From positions 1 to 37,246 of the forward strand of contig JAHHDR010000005.1 in NCBI GenBank assembly GCA_019739215.1: a stretch of DNA of 37,246 bases, given 5' to 3'. The stretch's first letter is position 1, and each line of letters starts with the position of its first letter. The notes beneath the pieces are model-generated. The model ran no database searches and was not told where the DNA came from. It worked only from the letters and a program-made list of their open reading frames with translations. The DNA comes from Rhizobium sp. (GTDB lineage Bacteria > Pseudomonadota > Alphaproteobacteria > Rhizobiales > Rhizobiaceae). A program made the position numbers and the translations under genes. Shown here one piece after another: positions 26,328-35,165 of the stretch.

Positions 26328-26794
26328 TCGGCCGCCGCTGGTGCGGTGACCTTCGGGCGCCGTGCGACGATCCATTGGATCACAGTCGTCACCAGGGCGG
26401 CGCCGGCATAGCACCACAGCCCCGCTTCGGTGAAGGCATTGGCGAGGCCGGATGTCTTGGCCGCCGTGATGACGACGGCGACCAGCATGACATCCATCAT
26501 CGACCACTTGGTGAGCAGCGGCACGAGCTTGGCAAAGCGGCTGCTTTTGCTGCCTGCGGGCGCCAGTGCCTCGGCCGCGACCGCGGCCATCTTGGCGAAG
26601 GGAAAGACGATCGAGAACAGCGCCACCAGCAGCGCGAGCGCGACATTGCTTTCCCACAGAGAGGCGACGATGGCGAGCAATGACGGATCTTCCTTGAAGA
26701 AAAACAACTTCTCGAAGGTCATCAGGGGCAGCGTCAGGCCGAGAGCGAAGAGAAACGGGGCCAGCACGAAGAGAACCGGCAAAACATATCTCAC
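26318..26794 (-). CDS. PqiA-like integral membrane protein
   Basis: This 158-residue protein has four predicted helices ([16 protein letters not shown], then [19 protein letters not shown], then [17 protein letters not shown], then [16 protein letters not shown]). The PF-K motif after helix 2 and the KWSMMDV segment are typical of the paraquat-inducible protein A family, which works in envelope lipid transport or stress. The start is GTG at 26794, since GTGA overlaps the stop of the upstream EamA gene by four bases, indicating coupling. A single PqiA-type domain is present, without the MCE-domain partner PqiB in this window. Confidence 0.82.
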   Translation of the reverse strand: MRYVLPVLFVLAPFLFALGLTLPLMTFEKLFFFKEDPSLLAIVASLWESNVALALLVALFSIVFPFAKMAAVAAEALAPAGSKSSRFAKLVPLLTKWSMMDVMLVAVVITAAKTSGLANAFTEAGLWCYAGAALVTTVIQWIVARRPKVTAPAAADQA

Positions 26795-27675
26795 AGCCGT
26801 CCCCTTTCCGCGATTGCGATGCCGGTGATCACCAGCGCCAGAGCCACGACGTGAAAGCCGAGCAAGGGCTCGCGCAGGAATATCACGGCAAGCAGCGTGC
26901 CGAAAACCGGGATCGTATTGATGAAGAGGCTCGCACGGTTCGGGCCGATCAATTCCACACCACGCACGTAGAGAACCTGTGAAACCAACGACGGAACCAG
27001 CGCGGTGAACAGGATTGCGCCCCAACCGATGGCATCCGGCACGATGAAGTCGGCCGACGTGAACTCCCAGACGAAAAGTGGAACTGCGGCGACAAGCGCC
27101 CCGCAAGCCGATGCGGCGAACATGCTCTTCCAGTGAATATCCGGCTTGTAGCGCAGGCTGATCGTGTAGGTCGCATAGATCAGGCAGGCGAGCAGCATGA
27201 GCAGATCGCCGAAATTGAAGCCAAGATCCAATATCGCCTTGATCGACCCGTTCGACGCCGTCACCGCCACGCCGAGAAGCGTGATCGCGTAACCGGCGAT
27301 CTGCCCGACGCCCAGCCTGGTCCGGAACAGCAGATAATTGCCGAGGAAGATGATGCCCGGAATGCCGGCCTGCTCGATCACAACGTTGATCGCGGATGTG
27401 TAGGTCAGGGCGGAGTAGAGCAGTGCGTTGAAACCGGTGAACCCGAGGCCTGCGAAGACGAAGACGACCAGCCAGTTCTTTTTGATCGCGGGCCAGTCCG
27501 CCCTGAGCTGCGGTATCGAGAGCGCAAGGATGATCGCCAGCGCGATTGCCCAGCGCGCGACCGTGAGCGTCATGGGACCCACATGGCCGACGGCGAATTT
27601 CCCGACGACCGCGTTGGCCGCCCAGCCCAAACCGGTAATGACGAGGAAGAGGTAGGCTTTGGAAGTGGGCGACAT
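26791..27675 (-). CDS. EamA-family (DMT superfamily) transporter
   Basis: This is a permease of about 294 residues with ten membrane helices arranged as two EamA repeats. The first repeat includes [13 protein letters not shown] and [13 protein letters not shown]; the second includes [19 protein letters not shown] and [20 protein letters not shown]. The latter is the conserved end-of-repeat motif. Substrates of such carriers are usually amino acids or metabolites; none can be named here. The ATG at 27675 (MSPTSKAY) is favoured over 27690. The stop overlaps the PqiA-like start. It is divergent from purA, with 175 bases between. Confidence 0.88.
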   Translation of the reverse strand: MSPTSKAYLFLVITGLGWAANAVVGKFAVGHVGPMTLTVARWAIALAIILALSIPQLRADWPAIKKNWLVVFVFAGLGFTGFNALLYSALTYTSAINVVIEQAGIPGIIFLGNYLLFRTRLGVGQIAGYAITLLGVAVTASNGSIKAILDLGFNFGDLLMLLACLIYATYTISLRYKPDIHWKSMFAASACGALVAAVPLFVWEFTSADFIVPDAIGWGAILFTALVPSLVSQVLYVRGVELIGPNRASLFINTIPVFGTLLAVIFLREPLLGFHVVALALVITGIAIAERGRL

Positions 27676-27850
27676 CAGGCAACTGCACAAATGAACTGGA
27701 GCAGCGAGCCTTAGCCGCCGCCCTTCCTCCTGTCACGACAAAAAGCCGGCCGGGAAAATTAGCGGGTCGCTTTCCGAAACGTAAAGATTTATATGTGCGC
27801 GGGTTTGAGAGGGCGCAGAGACGCCGGGAAAGAAGGCAGGAAACTCTAAG

Positions 27851-29149
27851 ATGGCGAATGTGGTTGTCGTGGGCACCCAATGGGGCGACGAGGGCAAGGG
27901 CAAGATTGTCGATTGGCTTTCGGAGCGCGCGGATATCGTGGTCCGCTTCCAGGGCGGCCACAATGCCGGCCATACCCTGGTGATCGACGGCGTGAGCTAC
28001 AAGCTTTCCCTTCTGCCGTCAGGCGTCGTTCGAACGGGCAAGCTGGCGATTATCGGCAACGGCGTCGTCATCGATCCGCATGCGCTGCTCACCGAGATCG
28101 ACAAGCTCGCCGGTCAGGGCGTGGTCATCACGCCGGAGAACCTGCGCATCGCCGACAACGCGACACTGATTCTCTCGCTCCATCGCGAACTCGACGGCAT
28201 CCGCGAGGACGCCGCTTCCAATTCCGGCACCAAGATCGGCACCACGCGTCGCGGCATCGGCCCGGCCTACGAGGACAAGGTCGGCCGCCGCGCGATCCGC
28301 GTCACCGATCTCGCCGACCCCGAAACACTCGGCCTCAAGGTCGACCGGCTGCTCACCCACCACAATGCTCTGCGCCGTGGCCTGGGTGAAAAGGAAGTCG
28401 GCCATGATGCCATTATGGCTGAACTTGCCGCCATCACTGACCGCGTCCTGCCCTATTCGGAAGCCGTCTGGGCACTGCTCGACCGCGAACGCCGCAAGGG
28501 CTCGCGCATTCTCTTCGAAGGCGCGCAGGGCACGCTGCTCGATATCGATCACGGAACCTATCCCTTCGTGACCTCGTCCAACACCGTAGCCGGACAGGCC
28601 GCAGCCGGCTCCGGCATGGGCCCCTCGGCACTCTCTTATGTCCTCGGAATCACCAAGGCCTACACGACCCGGGTGGGCGAAGGACCCTTCCCGACCGAGC
28701 TTCACGATGAAGTCGGGACGTTTTTAGGTGAGCGTGGTCATGAATTTGGCACAGTTACCGGTAGAAAGAGGCGGTGTGGGTGGTTTGACGCGGCCCTCGT
28801 GCGCCAATCCGTTGCCACCAACGGCGTGACCGGCATTGCGCTGACCAAGCTGGACGTGCTCGACGGACTGGATGAGCTGAAGATCTGCACCGGCTATATG
28901 CTGGACGACCGGGAAATCGATCATCTTCCGGCAGGACAGGCGGCGCAGGCGAGAGTGAGGCCGGTCTATGTCACGCTGGAAGGGTGGAAGGAATCCACCG
29001 TGGGCGCTCGAAAATGGGCCGATCTGCCCGCCCAGGCGATCAAATATGTGAGGCTCGTGGAAGAACTCATCGGCGCTCCGGTGTCCCTGCTTTCCACCAG
29101 CCCTGAACGGGAAGACACTATCCTCGTTACAGACCCGTTCGAAGACTGA
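27851..29149 (+). CDS. purA: Adenylosuccinate synthetase
   Basis: This 432-residue GTP-dependent enzyme converts IMP and aspartate to adenylosuccinate in AMP synthesis. It starts [10 protein letters not shown] with the P-loop GDEGKGK at 12-18 (Asp13 catalytic), the IMP-binding GHNAGHT at 36-42 (His41), and the switch-loop block [20 protein letters not shown]. The C-terminal [12 protein letters not shown] block and the GTP-site TKLDVLDG follow. AGGAAA lies before the ATG. It is followed 63 bases later by the large repeat-containing membrane protein gene. Confidence 0.98.
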   Translation: MANVVVVGTQWGDEGKGKIVDWLSERADIVVRFQGGHNAGHTLVIDGVSYKLSLLPSGVVRTGKLAIIGNGVVIDPHALLTEIDKLAGQGVVITPENLRIADNATLILSLHRELDGIREDAASNSGTKIGTTRRGIGPAYEDKVGRRAIRVTDLADPETLGLKVDRLLTHHNALRRGLGEKEVGHDAIMAELAAITDRVLPYSEAVWALLDRERRKGSRILFEGAQGTLLDIDHGTYPFVTSSNTVAGQAAAGSGMGPSALSYVLGITKAYTTRVGEGPFPTELHDEVGTFLGERGHEFGTVTGRKRRCGWFDAALVRQSVATNGVTGIALTKLDVLDGLDELKICTGYMLDDREIDHLPAGQAAQARVRPVYVTLEGWKESTVGARKWADLPAQAIKYVRLVEELIGAPVSLLSTSPEREDTILVTDPFED

Positions 29150-29212
29150 ACGAAAGCCCCGGGAAGGCGCCAGCGCCTATTATCTCCGGCTGATTGAGTT
29201 GAGAAGGATCCT

Positions 29213-31702
29213 ATGGCGGATTTTGTAGCAGTTATCCGGCGTGCGGTGGACGGCCTCACGGACAATAAGCCCGAAATGCGGGCCAGGGTCTACGACAAGG
29301 CGCGTGGCGCGGTCGTGCGCCAGCTGGAAAACATGAACCCCCGCCCTCCGGAAGCGATGTTCAAGCGCCAGCTCGACAAGCTCGATGATGCGATCCGCAT
29401 GGTCGAGGAGGAGCATGGCGAGGCCTTGCCCGCCGAACCATCACTTGCCGACCCGGTACTTGCCGACCCGGTACCTGCCGACCCGTTGCTTGTCGTACCG
29501 CCCTCTGCCGACACGATGCCCGCTGCTGCCGTGCCCATAGAAGAGGCACCGTCGCAGGTCGACGAAACGTTCGAGGCGGCGCGATCCGAAACCGACCATG
29601 CCGAAGCCGCTCCGGCGCCGGCACAGCAAGTCACCGAGGCGCAACCCGTCCCGACGCCCTACGCACCCGCCGTCGGCGAGGTCTTCGCCGCGGCGCAGGA
29701 CCAGTCCGAGACAGCGTACGACGCTCTGCCCGTTCCCGAACCTCGGCAGCATCAGCCAGAGCCCAACGAAGAAATCCATCACGAGCCGGCCGCGCATGTC
29801 GTCCATGCCGCGCCAGTCTTTGTCGAGCCAGTCTTTGTCGAGCCAGTTTCTGCCGAGCCGGTGTTTGCCGAGCCGCCCATGGTCGAGTCTGAGGCCGCTC
29901 CGCCGGCCGTCGAGTATGTCGAACCTGCACGCATTGTCGAACCGGTCGTTCACGCCTCCACCCCGGACCAGCAAGACAACGTTTCCATCGAGACCGTAGC
30001 GACGACGCACGTGGCCGAAGATCACGACGATCCGCTGCTGTCACACCTCGGCGAAAGCCGCGAACCCGCGATTCGCCACGCCTCAAACCGCGTGATGGAA
30101 CAGCCCTACGTCGACAGCGCAAGCGAGTTTCCAGGCGACGAGCAGGAACCGGCACCCCAGGCATCAGAACCGGCATACGCTGAACGACACGTAGCCGCGA
30201 TGCCCGCATGGGGCGTCGATATCGACCGCGAACCCGAGGTCGCACCGGAACCGGCGCCGCAAATGCCGCGAGCCGCGCTCACCGAAACTGACGTGGCGAC
30301 CGGCTTCAACGAGTTCCTCAAGTCTGAATTCTCGACGCCGGGCGCAAAGCCGCCGGGCGCCCGCAAGGAGCCGGAAGGCGATTTTTCGTGGGATGCGCCG
30401 TTCGACGATCTTCCCGATCTGCCGAAGCCGGTGGCTTTCGAGCAGGCATTGCACGACCGGCAGGAAGAACTCGCAAGGGCGCCGGTCGAGGCGAGCACGG
30501 AGCCGCAGCGTGATGCTCGCTCCGAACTGGAGGACTTGATCGGCTACAAGCCGGCCGGCAATGAAGCTTCCGCCGACGCGCAGGGCGAGACGCTTTCTCC
30601 GGAAGTGACCCGGGCCATGTCCAAGCTCGAAGGCAAGAGCTTCAAGGTTGGTGGCAAGCCCAGGCAGAAGTTCAATCCGTTGCCGATCGCCTTTGGCGTT
30701 GGCGCGGCGCTCATCGTGGCCGGTGGCGCTTTCGCCGCCTACACATACCGCGACGATGTTTCGGCCCTGGTCGCGAGCTATATCCCCTCGGGCACGAGCC
30801 CGACAGAGACCAGGGCGGTCGAGGAGACCGCCGCCGCCGATCAGACCAAGAGCGTGGCCGCCGGTGCTGATGACACAGCGGAGACGCAGGCCACCGCCGC
30901 CGACGACAAGCCCACGGAAGTCGCCTCGCTCGACACGAATATCGTGCCGACGAAGTTCACCCAGCGGCTGCTCGAGGACGGGACGGAAGCCGAAACCGAG
31001 GCTGCCAAGATCCCGATCGATCAATCGCTGACGGAAGGCAAGACCATCGCCGGCGCAACCGTTGCCGCCGAGACCGAAGTCGCCGCCAACAACCCGAGCC
31101 CCGCTTTGACCGACCAGACGGCCGAAACGCCCGGGCTCACCGTCGCGCAGAAAATGATTCTGTACGAAGAGCGGCTTGGCGACTCGCCGGTGGCCGTCCA
31201 GGGCAAGGTCACGTGGGCCCTGAAGGACGACACGACGAACACGACCGGCAAGAGCCAGCCCTTGGTCGAGGCCACGGTGGAAGTACCGGAGCGCAAGCTC
31301 AAGGCCGTTGTTACGTTCAAGCGAAACAGCGATGCATCGCTTCCCGCAAGCCACATTATCGAAGTCGTGTTCGACCTTCCGGACGATTTCGCCGAAGGCA
31401 ATGTCGAGAGCGTCCAGCGTATCGCGTTCAAGCAGACCGAGCAGGATCGTGGCAACGGCCTGATCGCGGTGCCTGCGAAGATCACTGACGAGTTCCACAT
31501 GATCGCACTGAACGACGACGCCGACGCGCGCAAGGTCAACACCGATCTGATGAAGACCCGTTCGTGGATCGATATCCCGGTGGTCTACCGCAACAACCGC
31601 CGCGCCCTGCTGACCTTCGAGAAAGGCACCACCGGTACGGAGGCCTTCGAAAAGGCGCTTGCCGAGTGGGCGGCGCTCGGCCCGACGGCCACCAGCAACT
31701 GA
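29213..31702 (+). CDS. 829-residue single-pass membrane protein with pentapeptide repeats, function unknown
   Basis: The N-terminus (MADFVAVIRRAVDGLTDNKP, to about residue 75) looks folded and helical. A low-complexity Pro/Glu/Ala/Val-rich region of about 300 residues follows. It contains two 15-base tandem repeats: three copies encoding (L/P)ADPx at 29444-29488, and four encoding V(F/S)(V/A)EP at 29816-29875. A single membrane helix at about 491-511 (IAFGVGAALIVAGGAFAAYT) places the N-terminal part in the cytoplasm and the final 300 residues in the periplasm. The C-terminal globular domain (TPGLTVAQKMILYEERLGDS onward, AVQGKVTWALKDD, FDLPDDFAEGNVESVQRIAF) is the conserved part. Rhizobial genomes carry such a gene between purA and rpoH, but its function is not known to me. 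Confidence 0.8.
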   Translation: MADFVAVIRRAVDGLTDNKPEMRARVYDKARGAVVRQLENMNPRPPEAMFKRQLDKLDDAIRMVEEEHGEALPAEPSLADPVLADPVPADPLLVVPPSADTMPAAAVPIEEAPSQVDETFEAARSETDHAEAAPAPAQQVTEAQPVPTPYAPAVGEVFAAAQDQSETAYDALPVPEPRQHQPEPNEEIHHEPAAHVVHAAPVFVEPVFVEPVSAEPVFAEPPMVESEAAPPAVEYVEPARIVEPVVHASTPDQQDNVSIETVATTHVAEDHDDPLLSHLGESREPAIRHASNRVMEQPYVDSASEFPGDEQEPAPQASEPAYAERHVAAMPAWGVDIDREPEVAPEPAPQMPRAALTETDVATGFNEFLKSEFSTPGAKPPGARKEPEGDFSWDAPFDDLPDLPKPVAFEQALHDRQEELARAPVEASTEPQRDARSELEDLIGYKPAGNEASADAQGETLSPEVTRAMSKLEGKSFKVGGKPRQKFNPLPIAFGVGAALIVAGGAFAAYTYRDDVSALVASYIPSGTSPTETRAVEETAAADQTKSVAAGADDTAETQATAADDKPTEVASLDTNIVPTKFTQRLLEDGTEAETEAAKIPIDQSLTEGKTIAGATVAAETEVAANNPSPALTDQTAETPGLTVAQKMILYEERLGDSPVAVQGKVTWALKDDTTNTTGKSQPLVEATVEVPERKLKAVVTFKRNSDASLPASHIIEVVFDLPDDFAEGNVESVQRIAFKQTEQDRGNGLIAVPAKITDEFHMIALNDDADARKVNTDLMKTRSWIDIPVVYRNNRRALLTFEKGTTGTEAFEKALAEWAALGPTATSN

Positions 31703-31720
31703 CAGCGGAATTGTTCAAGC

Positions 31721-31754
31721 AAAAGCCCCGGCAGGTGACCCTGCCGGGGCTTTT
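31721..31754. terminator. Bidirectional terminator between the large membrane protein gene and rpoH
   Basis: A perfect 15-bp stem, AAAAGCCCCGGCAGG against CCTGCCGGGGCTTTT, with a four-base loop lies 18 bases after one stop and 27 bases from the rpoH stop. T-rich ends on both strands make it an intrinsic terminator for both convergent genes. Confidence 0.9.
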
Positions 31755-31781
31755 CCATCTGTACCGGAATTTCATTGCCGC

Positions 31782-32684
31782 TCAGGCCGGCTCGACCGCG
31801 CGAAGCGCCTTGGCCTGTGCGAGAGCCGCTTCGCGCACCGCGTCCTGCACCTTTTCGAAGGCGCGGACCTCGATCTGGCGGACACGTTCACGGCTGATAT
31901 CGAACTCGGAAGACAATTCCTCCAGCGTCACCGGATCCTCGCGCAGGCGACGGGCCTCGAAGATCCGCCGCTCGCGATCGTTCAGCACCTTGAGCGCGTT
32001 GCCCAGCATGCTGCGGCGATTGTCGAGTTCGTCCTGCTCGATCAGGATCTCTTCCTGGTTGTCGTGGTCGTCGACCAGCCAATCCTGCCACTGGCCGGAA
32101 TCGCCTTCCGACGCCTTGATCGGCGCGTTGAGCGAAGCGTCGCCACCGAGGCGGCGGTTCATCGAAACGACCTCCGCCTCGGAAACCTTGAGCTTGGTGG
32201 CGATTTCCTTGACCTGGTCCGGCCTCAGGTCGCCATCGTCGATCGCCTGGATCCGGCCCTTCAGGCGGCGCAGGTTGAAGAACAGGCGCTTCTGGTTGGC
32301 GGTCGTGCCCATTTTGACGAGCGACCACGAGCGCAGGATATATTCCTGGATCGCGGCCTTGATCCACCACATGGCATAGGTAGCAAGACGGAAACCCCGG
32401 TCGGGCTCGAACTTCTTGACCGCCTGCATCAGGCCGACATTGCCCTCGGACACGACTTCGCCGATCGGCAGGCCGTAGCCGCGGTAGCCCATGGCGATCT
32501 TCGCCACGAGGCGCAGATGGCTGGTGACGAGCTTGTGGGCCGCCTTGCGGTCCTGGTGTTCCTGGTAGCGCTTGGCCAGCATGTATTCTTCCTGCGGCTC
32601 AAGCATGGGGAACTTGCGAATTTCATCGAGATAACGGTTGAGACCACCTTCAGCGGTCAGGACAGGCATTGAACTACGGGCCAT
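31782..32684 (-). CDS. rpoH: RNA polymerase sigma-32 factor RpoH
   Basis: This 300-residue heat-shock sigma factor directs RNA polymerase to chaperone and protease promoters. Region 2 is seen in LRLVAKIAMGYRGYGLPIGE and FEPDRGFRLATYAMWWIK. The RpoH box appears as QKRLFFNLRR after AN, which separates it from housekeeping sigma factors. Region 4 (VTLEELSSEFDISRERVRQI) completes it. The start at 32684 (MARSSMPVLT) follows an AGAGAGGGG site. Rhizobia often have two rpoH genes; the purA neighbourhood is that of rpoH1 in Sinorhizobium, as far as I recall. The 173-base upstream gap holds a candidate heat-shock-type promoter. Confidence 0.95.
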   Translation of the reverse strand: MARSSMPVLTAEGGLNRYLDEIRKFPMLEPQEEYMLAKRYQEHQDRKAAHKLVTSHLRLVAKIAMGYRGYGLPIGEVVSEGNVGLMQAVKKFEPDRGFRLATYAMWWIKAAIQEYILRSWSLVKMGTTANQKRLFFNLRRLKGRIQAIDDGDLRPDQVKEIATKLKVSEAEVVSMNRRLGGDASLNAPIKASEGDSGQWQDWLVDDHDNQEEILIEQDELDNRRSMLGNALKVLNDRERRIFEARRLREDPVTLEELSSEFDISRERVRQIEVRAFEKVQDAVREAALAQAKALRAVEPA

Positions 32685-32757
32685 AGAGCACCCCTCTCTT
32701 TTCGGCTTCCTATGCGGCAAGCCTCGCAGGGCGAGTCAAGACTCCTCCCTTTTTGCT

Positions 32758-32785
32758 ATGTAGGTGACGTTGCGGTTGATTCAAG
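32758..32785 (-). promoter_or_regulatory. Candidate RpoH-type or sigma-70 promoter upstream of rpoH
   Basis: On the minus strand, CTTGAA (32785-32780) and CTACAT (32763-32758) are 16 bases apart, 74 bases before the rpoH start. CTTGAA is the -35 of alphaproteobacterial heat-shock promoters, but the -10 matches weakly, so autoregulation is only a suggestion. A second CTTGAC lies at 32740-32735 with a poor -10. Confidence 0.35.
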
Positions 32786-32811
32786 ACGGCAGCATTCACC
32801 GTTGCGTGAAA

Positions 32812-32828
32812 AGTAAGGGACCCTTACT
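32812..32828. promoter_or_regulatory. 17-base palindrome upstream of rpoH
   Basis: AGTAAGGG and CCCTTACT are exact inverted repeats around a central A. The site lies 29 bases after the pseudouridine synthase stop and about 27 bases upstream of the candidate rpoH -35 element. It could be an operator or the hairpin end of the upstream transcript. There is no T run. Confidence 0.4.
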
Positions 32829-32857
32829 AGTCGCACGTTTCAACCATGATTATAGCG

Positions 32858-33880
32858 TTAAATGCGCAGGGCGTCGACCAGTTCCACGAGATCGGCCGGC
32901 AGGTCGCTCTCGAAGCGCATAACCTCTCCGCTGCGCGGATGCTCGATCTGCAGCAGATAGGCGTGAAGTGCCTGCCGCCGGTAGCGGCCTACCACCTTCC
33001 GCGCCGCATCCGGCAACAGATTCACCTTGGTGCGGAACGCAGCGCCATATTCCGGATCCCCGATCAACGGGTGGCCGATATGTGCCATGTGGACCCGGAT
33101 CTGGTGCGTGCGACCGGTCTCCAGCCGGCAGATGATGCGCGCCGCTACGGCGGTGGCGTCGGGCCGTTCGTGGAAACGCTCGATCACTTCGTAATGCGTG
33201 ACCGCATGACGGGCATCGTCGGCATCGGCAGAAACGACCGCACGCTTGACCCGATCACCCGAGCGGCCGAGCGGGGCATTGACCGTGCCCTTCTGCGGCC
33301 GCGGGAGGCCCCAGACGATCGCCTGATAGGCACGCTCGAGCTTCATCGTCCTACCGTGGTCGGCAAACTGCGCGGCGAGCCCGGCGTGCGCCAGGTCGTT
33401 CTTGGCCACCACCATCACGCCGCTCGTCTCCTTGTCGAGGCGGTGGACGATCCCCGGACGCTTGACGCCGCCGATCCCCGACAGGCTCGCTCCGCAATGG
33501 TGAATCAGCGCGTTGACCAGCGTGCCCGTCCAGTTGCCGGCCGCGGGATGAACCACCAATCCCGCCGGCTTCACCAGCACGATCAGGTCGTCGTCCTCGT
33601 AGAGCACATCGAGGGGAATATCCTCGCCCTTCGGCTCGGGGTCTTGCGCATCCGGAATTCTGACCTCGATGCGGTCCTGCGGCTGGACCTTCTGGTGCGG
33701 CGCCTTGGCGGGCACACCGTTGACGATCACCTCGCCGTTCTCGATCAGCGTCTTCACTCGACTGCGCGACAAACCTCCGGCCAGCGCATGCGCAAGCCAG
33801 GCATCCAGCCGGCCGGTCGCATCCTCCCCGGCAATCAGGACTTTTCCCGCATCATCATCTTCGCTAAGGATCTGCGACAT
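32858..33880 (-). CDS. rluD: RluA-family pseudouridine synthase (RluD-like)
   Basis: This 340-residue enzyme isomerises uridine to pseudouridine in rRNA. It has an N-terminal S4 RNA-binding domain (about 20-75, LSRSRVKTLIENGEVIVNG). The RluA catalytic domain follows, with HRLDKETSG at 146-154 and Asp149 as the nucleophile. The blocks LVKPAGLVVHPAAGNWTGTL and RLETGRTHQIRVHMAHIGHP are diagnostic. RluD (23S positions 1911/1915/1917) is the closest match by layout, but the target site is inferred. Only 28 bases separate its start from the divergent small membrane protein gene, so the promoters must overlap coding sequence. The name rluD is used with moderate confidence. Confidence 0.9.
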   Translation of the reverse strand: MSQILSEDDDAGKVLIAGEDATGRLDAWLAHALAGGLSRSRVKTLIENGEVIVNGVPAKAPHQKVQPQDRIEVRIPDAQDPEPKGEDIPLDVLYEDDDLIVLVKPAGLVVHPAAGNWTGTLVNALIHHCGASLSGIGGVKRPGIVHRLDKETSGVMVVAKNDLAHAGLAAQFADHGRTMKLERAYQAIVWGLPRPQKGTVNAPLGRSGDRVKRAVVSADADDARHAVTHYEVIERFHERPDATAVAARIICRLETGRTHQIRVHMAHIGHPLIGDPEYGAAFRTKVNLLPDAARKVVGRYRRQALHAYLLQIEHPRSGEVMRFESDLPADLVELVDALRI

Positions 33881-33908
33881 GCACCACTAACCATTGCCTG
33901 GAGACTTG

Positions 33909-34286
33909 ATGACCAATCCGAACACGACCGACGAGCAAGAGGCCCCGCTGGACCCTACCCTCGAGAGAGTTCGCAGAAAGATGCTCCGACTGCTGATCAT
34001 TTCGAGTTCGGCCATCGTTCTCGGTCTTATGGCGGTGGTCTATTCCATTGTCTACAGGGTCAACCGTTTGCCGGCGAATACAGCCACGCCTGCCGCCTCC
34101 GAGCGGGAGGAAATTGCGCCTGCCGCCCGCCAGTCCATCGCCCTGCCATCCGGCTTCACGGTCGAGAGCACGGCGATCGGCGGCAACCGTATACTCCTGT
34201 TCGGAAGAACCGCTGACGGGCAGTTGCATATCGTCGTCCACGACCTCGCCACCGGAAAGACGGTCACCGAGATCGAGCTGAAATAG
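33909..34286 (+). CDS. Small single-pass membrane protein, possibly DUF6476
   Basis: This is a 125-residue protein of unknown function. It has a charged cytoplasmic N-terminus of about 32 residues, then one helix (LRLLIISSSAIVLGLMAVVY). A linker with Ala/Thr/Glu follows. The C-terminal domain (LPSGFTVESTAIGGNRILLF, then GRTADGQLHIVVHDLATGK) is probably periplasmic and beta-rich. The ATG at 33909 is preferred because GGAG lies just before it. It is followed 10 bases later by the methyltransferase gene. I recall such proteins beside rluD and trmH in Rhizobiales, but the family name is a recollection. Confidence 0.75.
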   Translation: MTNPNTTDEQEAPLDPTLERVRRKMLRLLIISSSAIVLGLMAVVYSIVYRVNRLPANTATPAASEREEIAPAARQSIALPSGFTVESTAIGGNRILLFGRTADGQLHIVVHDLATGKTVTEIELK

Positions 34287-34296
34287 CGACGGCCAG

Positions 34297-35127
34297 ATGT
34301 CCTTCCGGAATCTCATCGTCATCGCGGATCCCGCCGACCCGCGTATCGCAGGCTATCGCGACATCAGGGAGCGGGATCTCGTCGGCCGCAGCGGTCGCTT
34401 CGTCGCCGAAGGCACGGTCGTGCTGCGCCTTCTTGTCGAGACGCATGCCAGGGGCGGGGACTTTGCAGCGCAATCGATCCTGCTCCTGGAAAACCGCGTC
34501 GACGGACTGGCGGACCTGCTGGCTGCCGTTCCCGAGGCGGTGCCCGTCTATGTCGTTTCCCGCGCAATCATGAACGCCATCGCCGGCTTCGACATCCACC
34601 GGGGCGTGCTGGCACTGGGCGAGCGGCGGCACGTCGCGACGACAGCGTCCATCCTGGCGGGCCTGCCGGCCAGTGCGCTGGTCATCGCGGCCTGCGGCAT
34701 CGCCAACCATGACAATATCGGCGCCATATTCCGCAACGCCGCCGCCTTCGGTGCCGACGCGGTGCTTCTCGACCAGACCTGCTGCGACCCGCTCTACCGC
34801 AAGGCACTGCGCGTGTCGGTCGGCTCCGTCTTGCAGGTTCCCTACGCTCGCGAAGGTTCTATAGAGACCATGCTGGCGACACTATCGGAGGGCGGTTTCC
34901 AGCTCTGGGGCCTTTCGCCGTCGGGATCGACCGACATTCGCGAGATCAGCCCGGCACCCCGTATCGCTCTTGTCACGGGCACGGAGGGCGAGGGCCTCCC
35001 GCAAACCATCCTCGAGGCCATACGCACCGCCAGCATCCCGCAGTCGCCACGCCTCGACAGCCTGAATGCCGGCACGGCAACCGGCATCGCCCTCTTCGCG
35101 ATGTCGTCGGCGATGGGAAGGATTTGA
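34297..35127 (+). CDS. TrmH/SpoU-family RNA 2'-O-methyltransferase
   Basis: This 276-residue SPOUT-fold methyltransferase uses S-adenosylmethionine to methylate a ribose in tRNA or rRNA. An N-terminal substrate-binding segment is followed by the knot domain. The three motifs are recognisable: motif 1 NHDNIGAIFRNAAAFGADAV, motif 2 LVTGTEGEGLP, and motif 3 SLNAGTATGIALF, a variant of the common SLNVSVAAGI. The precise target cannot be fixed from sequence. It shares a transcription direction with the small membrane protein gene just upstream, and is convergent with the coiled-coil gene, 38 bases away. Confidence 0.88.
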   Translation: MSFRNLIVIADPADPRIAGYRDIRERDLVGRSGRFVAEGTVVLRLLVETHARGGDFAAQSILLLENRVDGLADLLAAVPEAVPVYVVSRAIMNAIAGFDIHRGVLALGERRHVATTASILAGLPASALVIAACGIANHDNIGAIFRNAAAFGADAVLLDQTCCDPLYRKALRVSVGSVLQVPYAREGSIETMLATLSEGGFQLWGLSPSGSTDIREISPAPRIALVTGTEGEGLPQTILEAIRTASIPQSPRLDSLNAGTATGIALFAMSSAMGRI

Positions 35128-35165
35128 ACACGCAACGGGCCGGCGCGGATTCGGGCGGCGGCCGG

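Noticed and set aside
29444..29875. Short direct repeats as a possible CRISPR array
   Set aside because: The 15-base units are contiguous without spacers, keep the reading frame and encode pentapeptides. They are coding tandem repeats.
30164..31498. 444-codon open frame antisense to the large membrane protein gene
   Set aside because: Compositional shadow with no start signals or recognisable domain. The plus-strand gene has a membrane helix, a terminator and conserved context.
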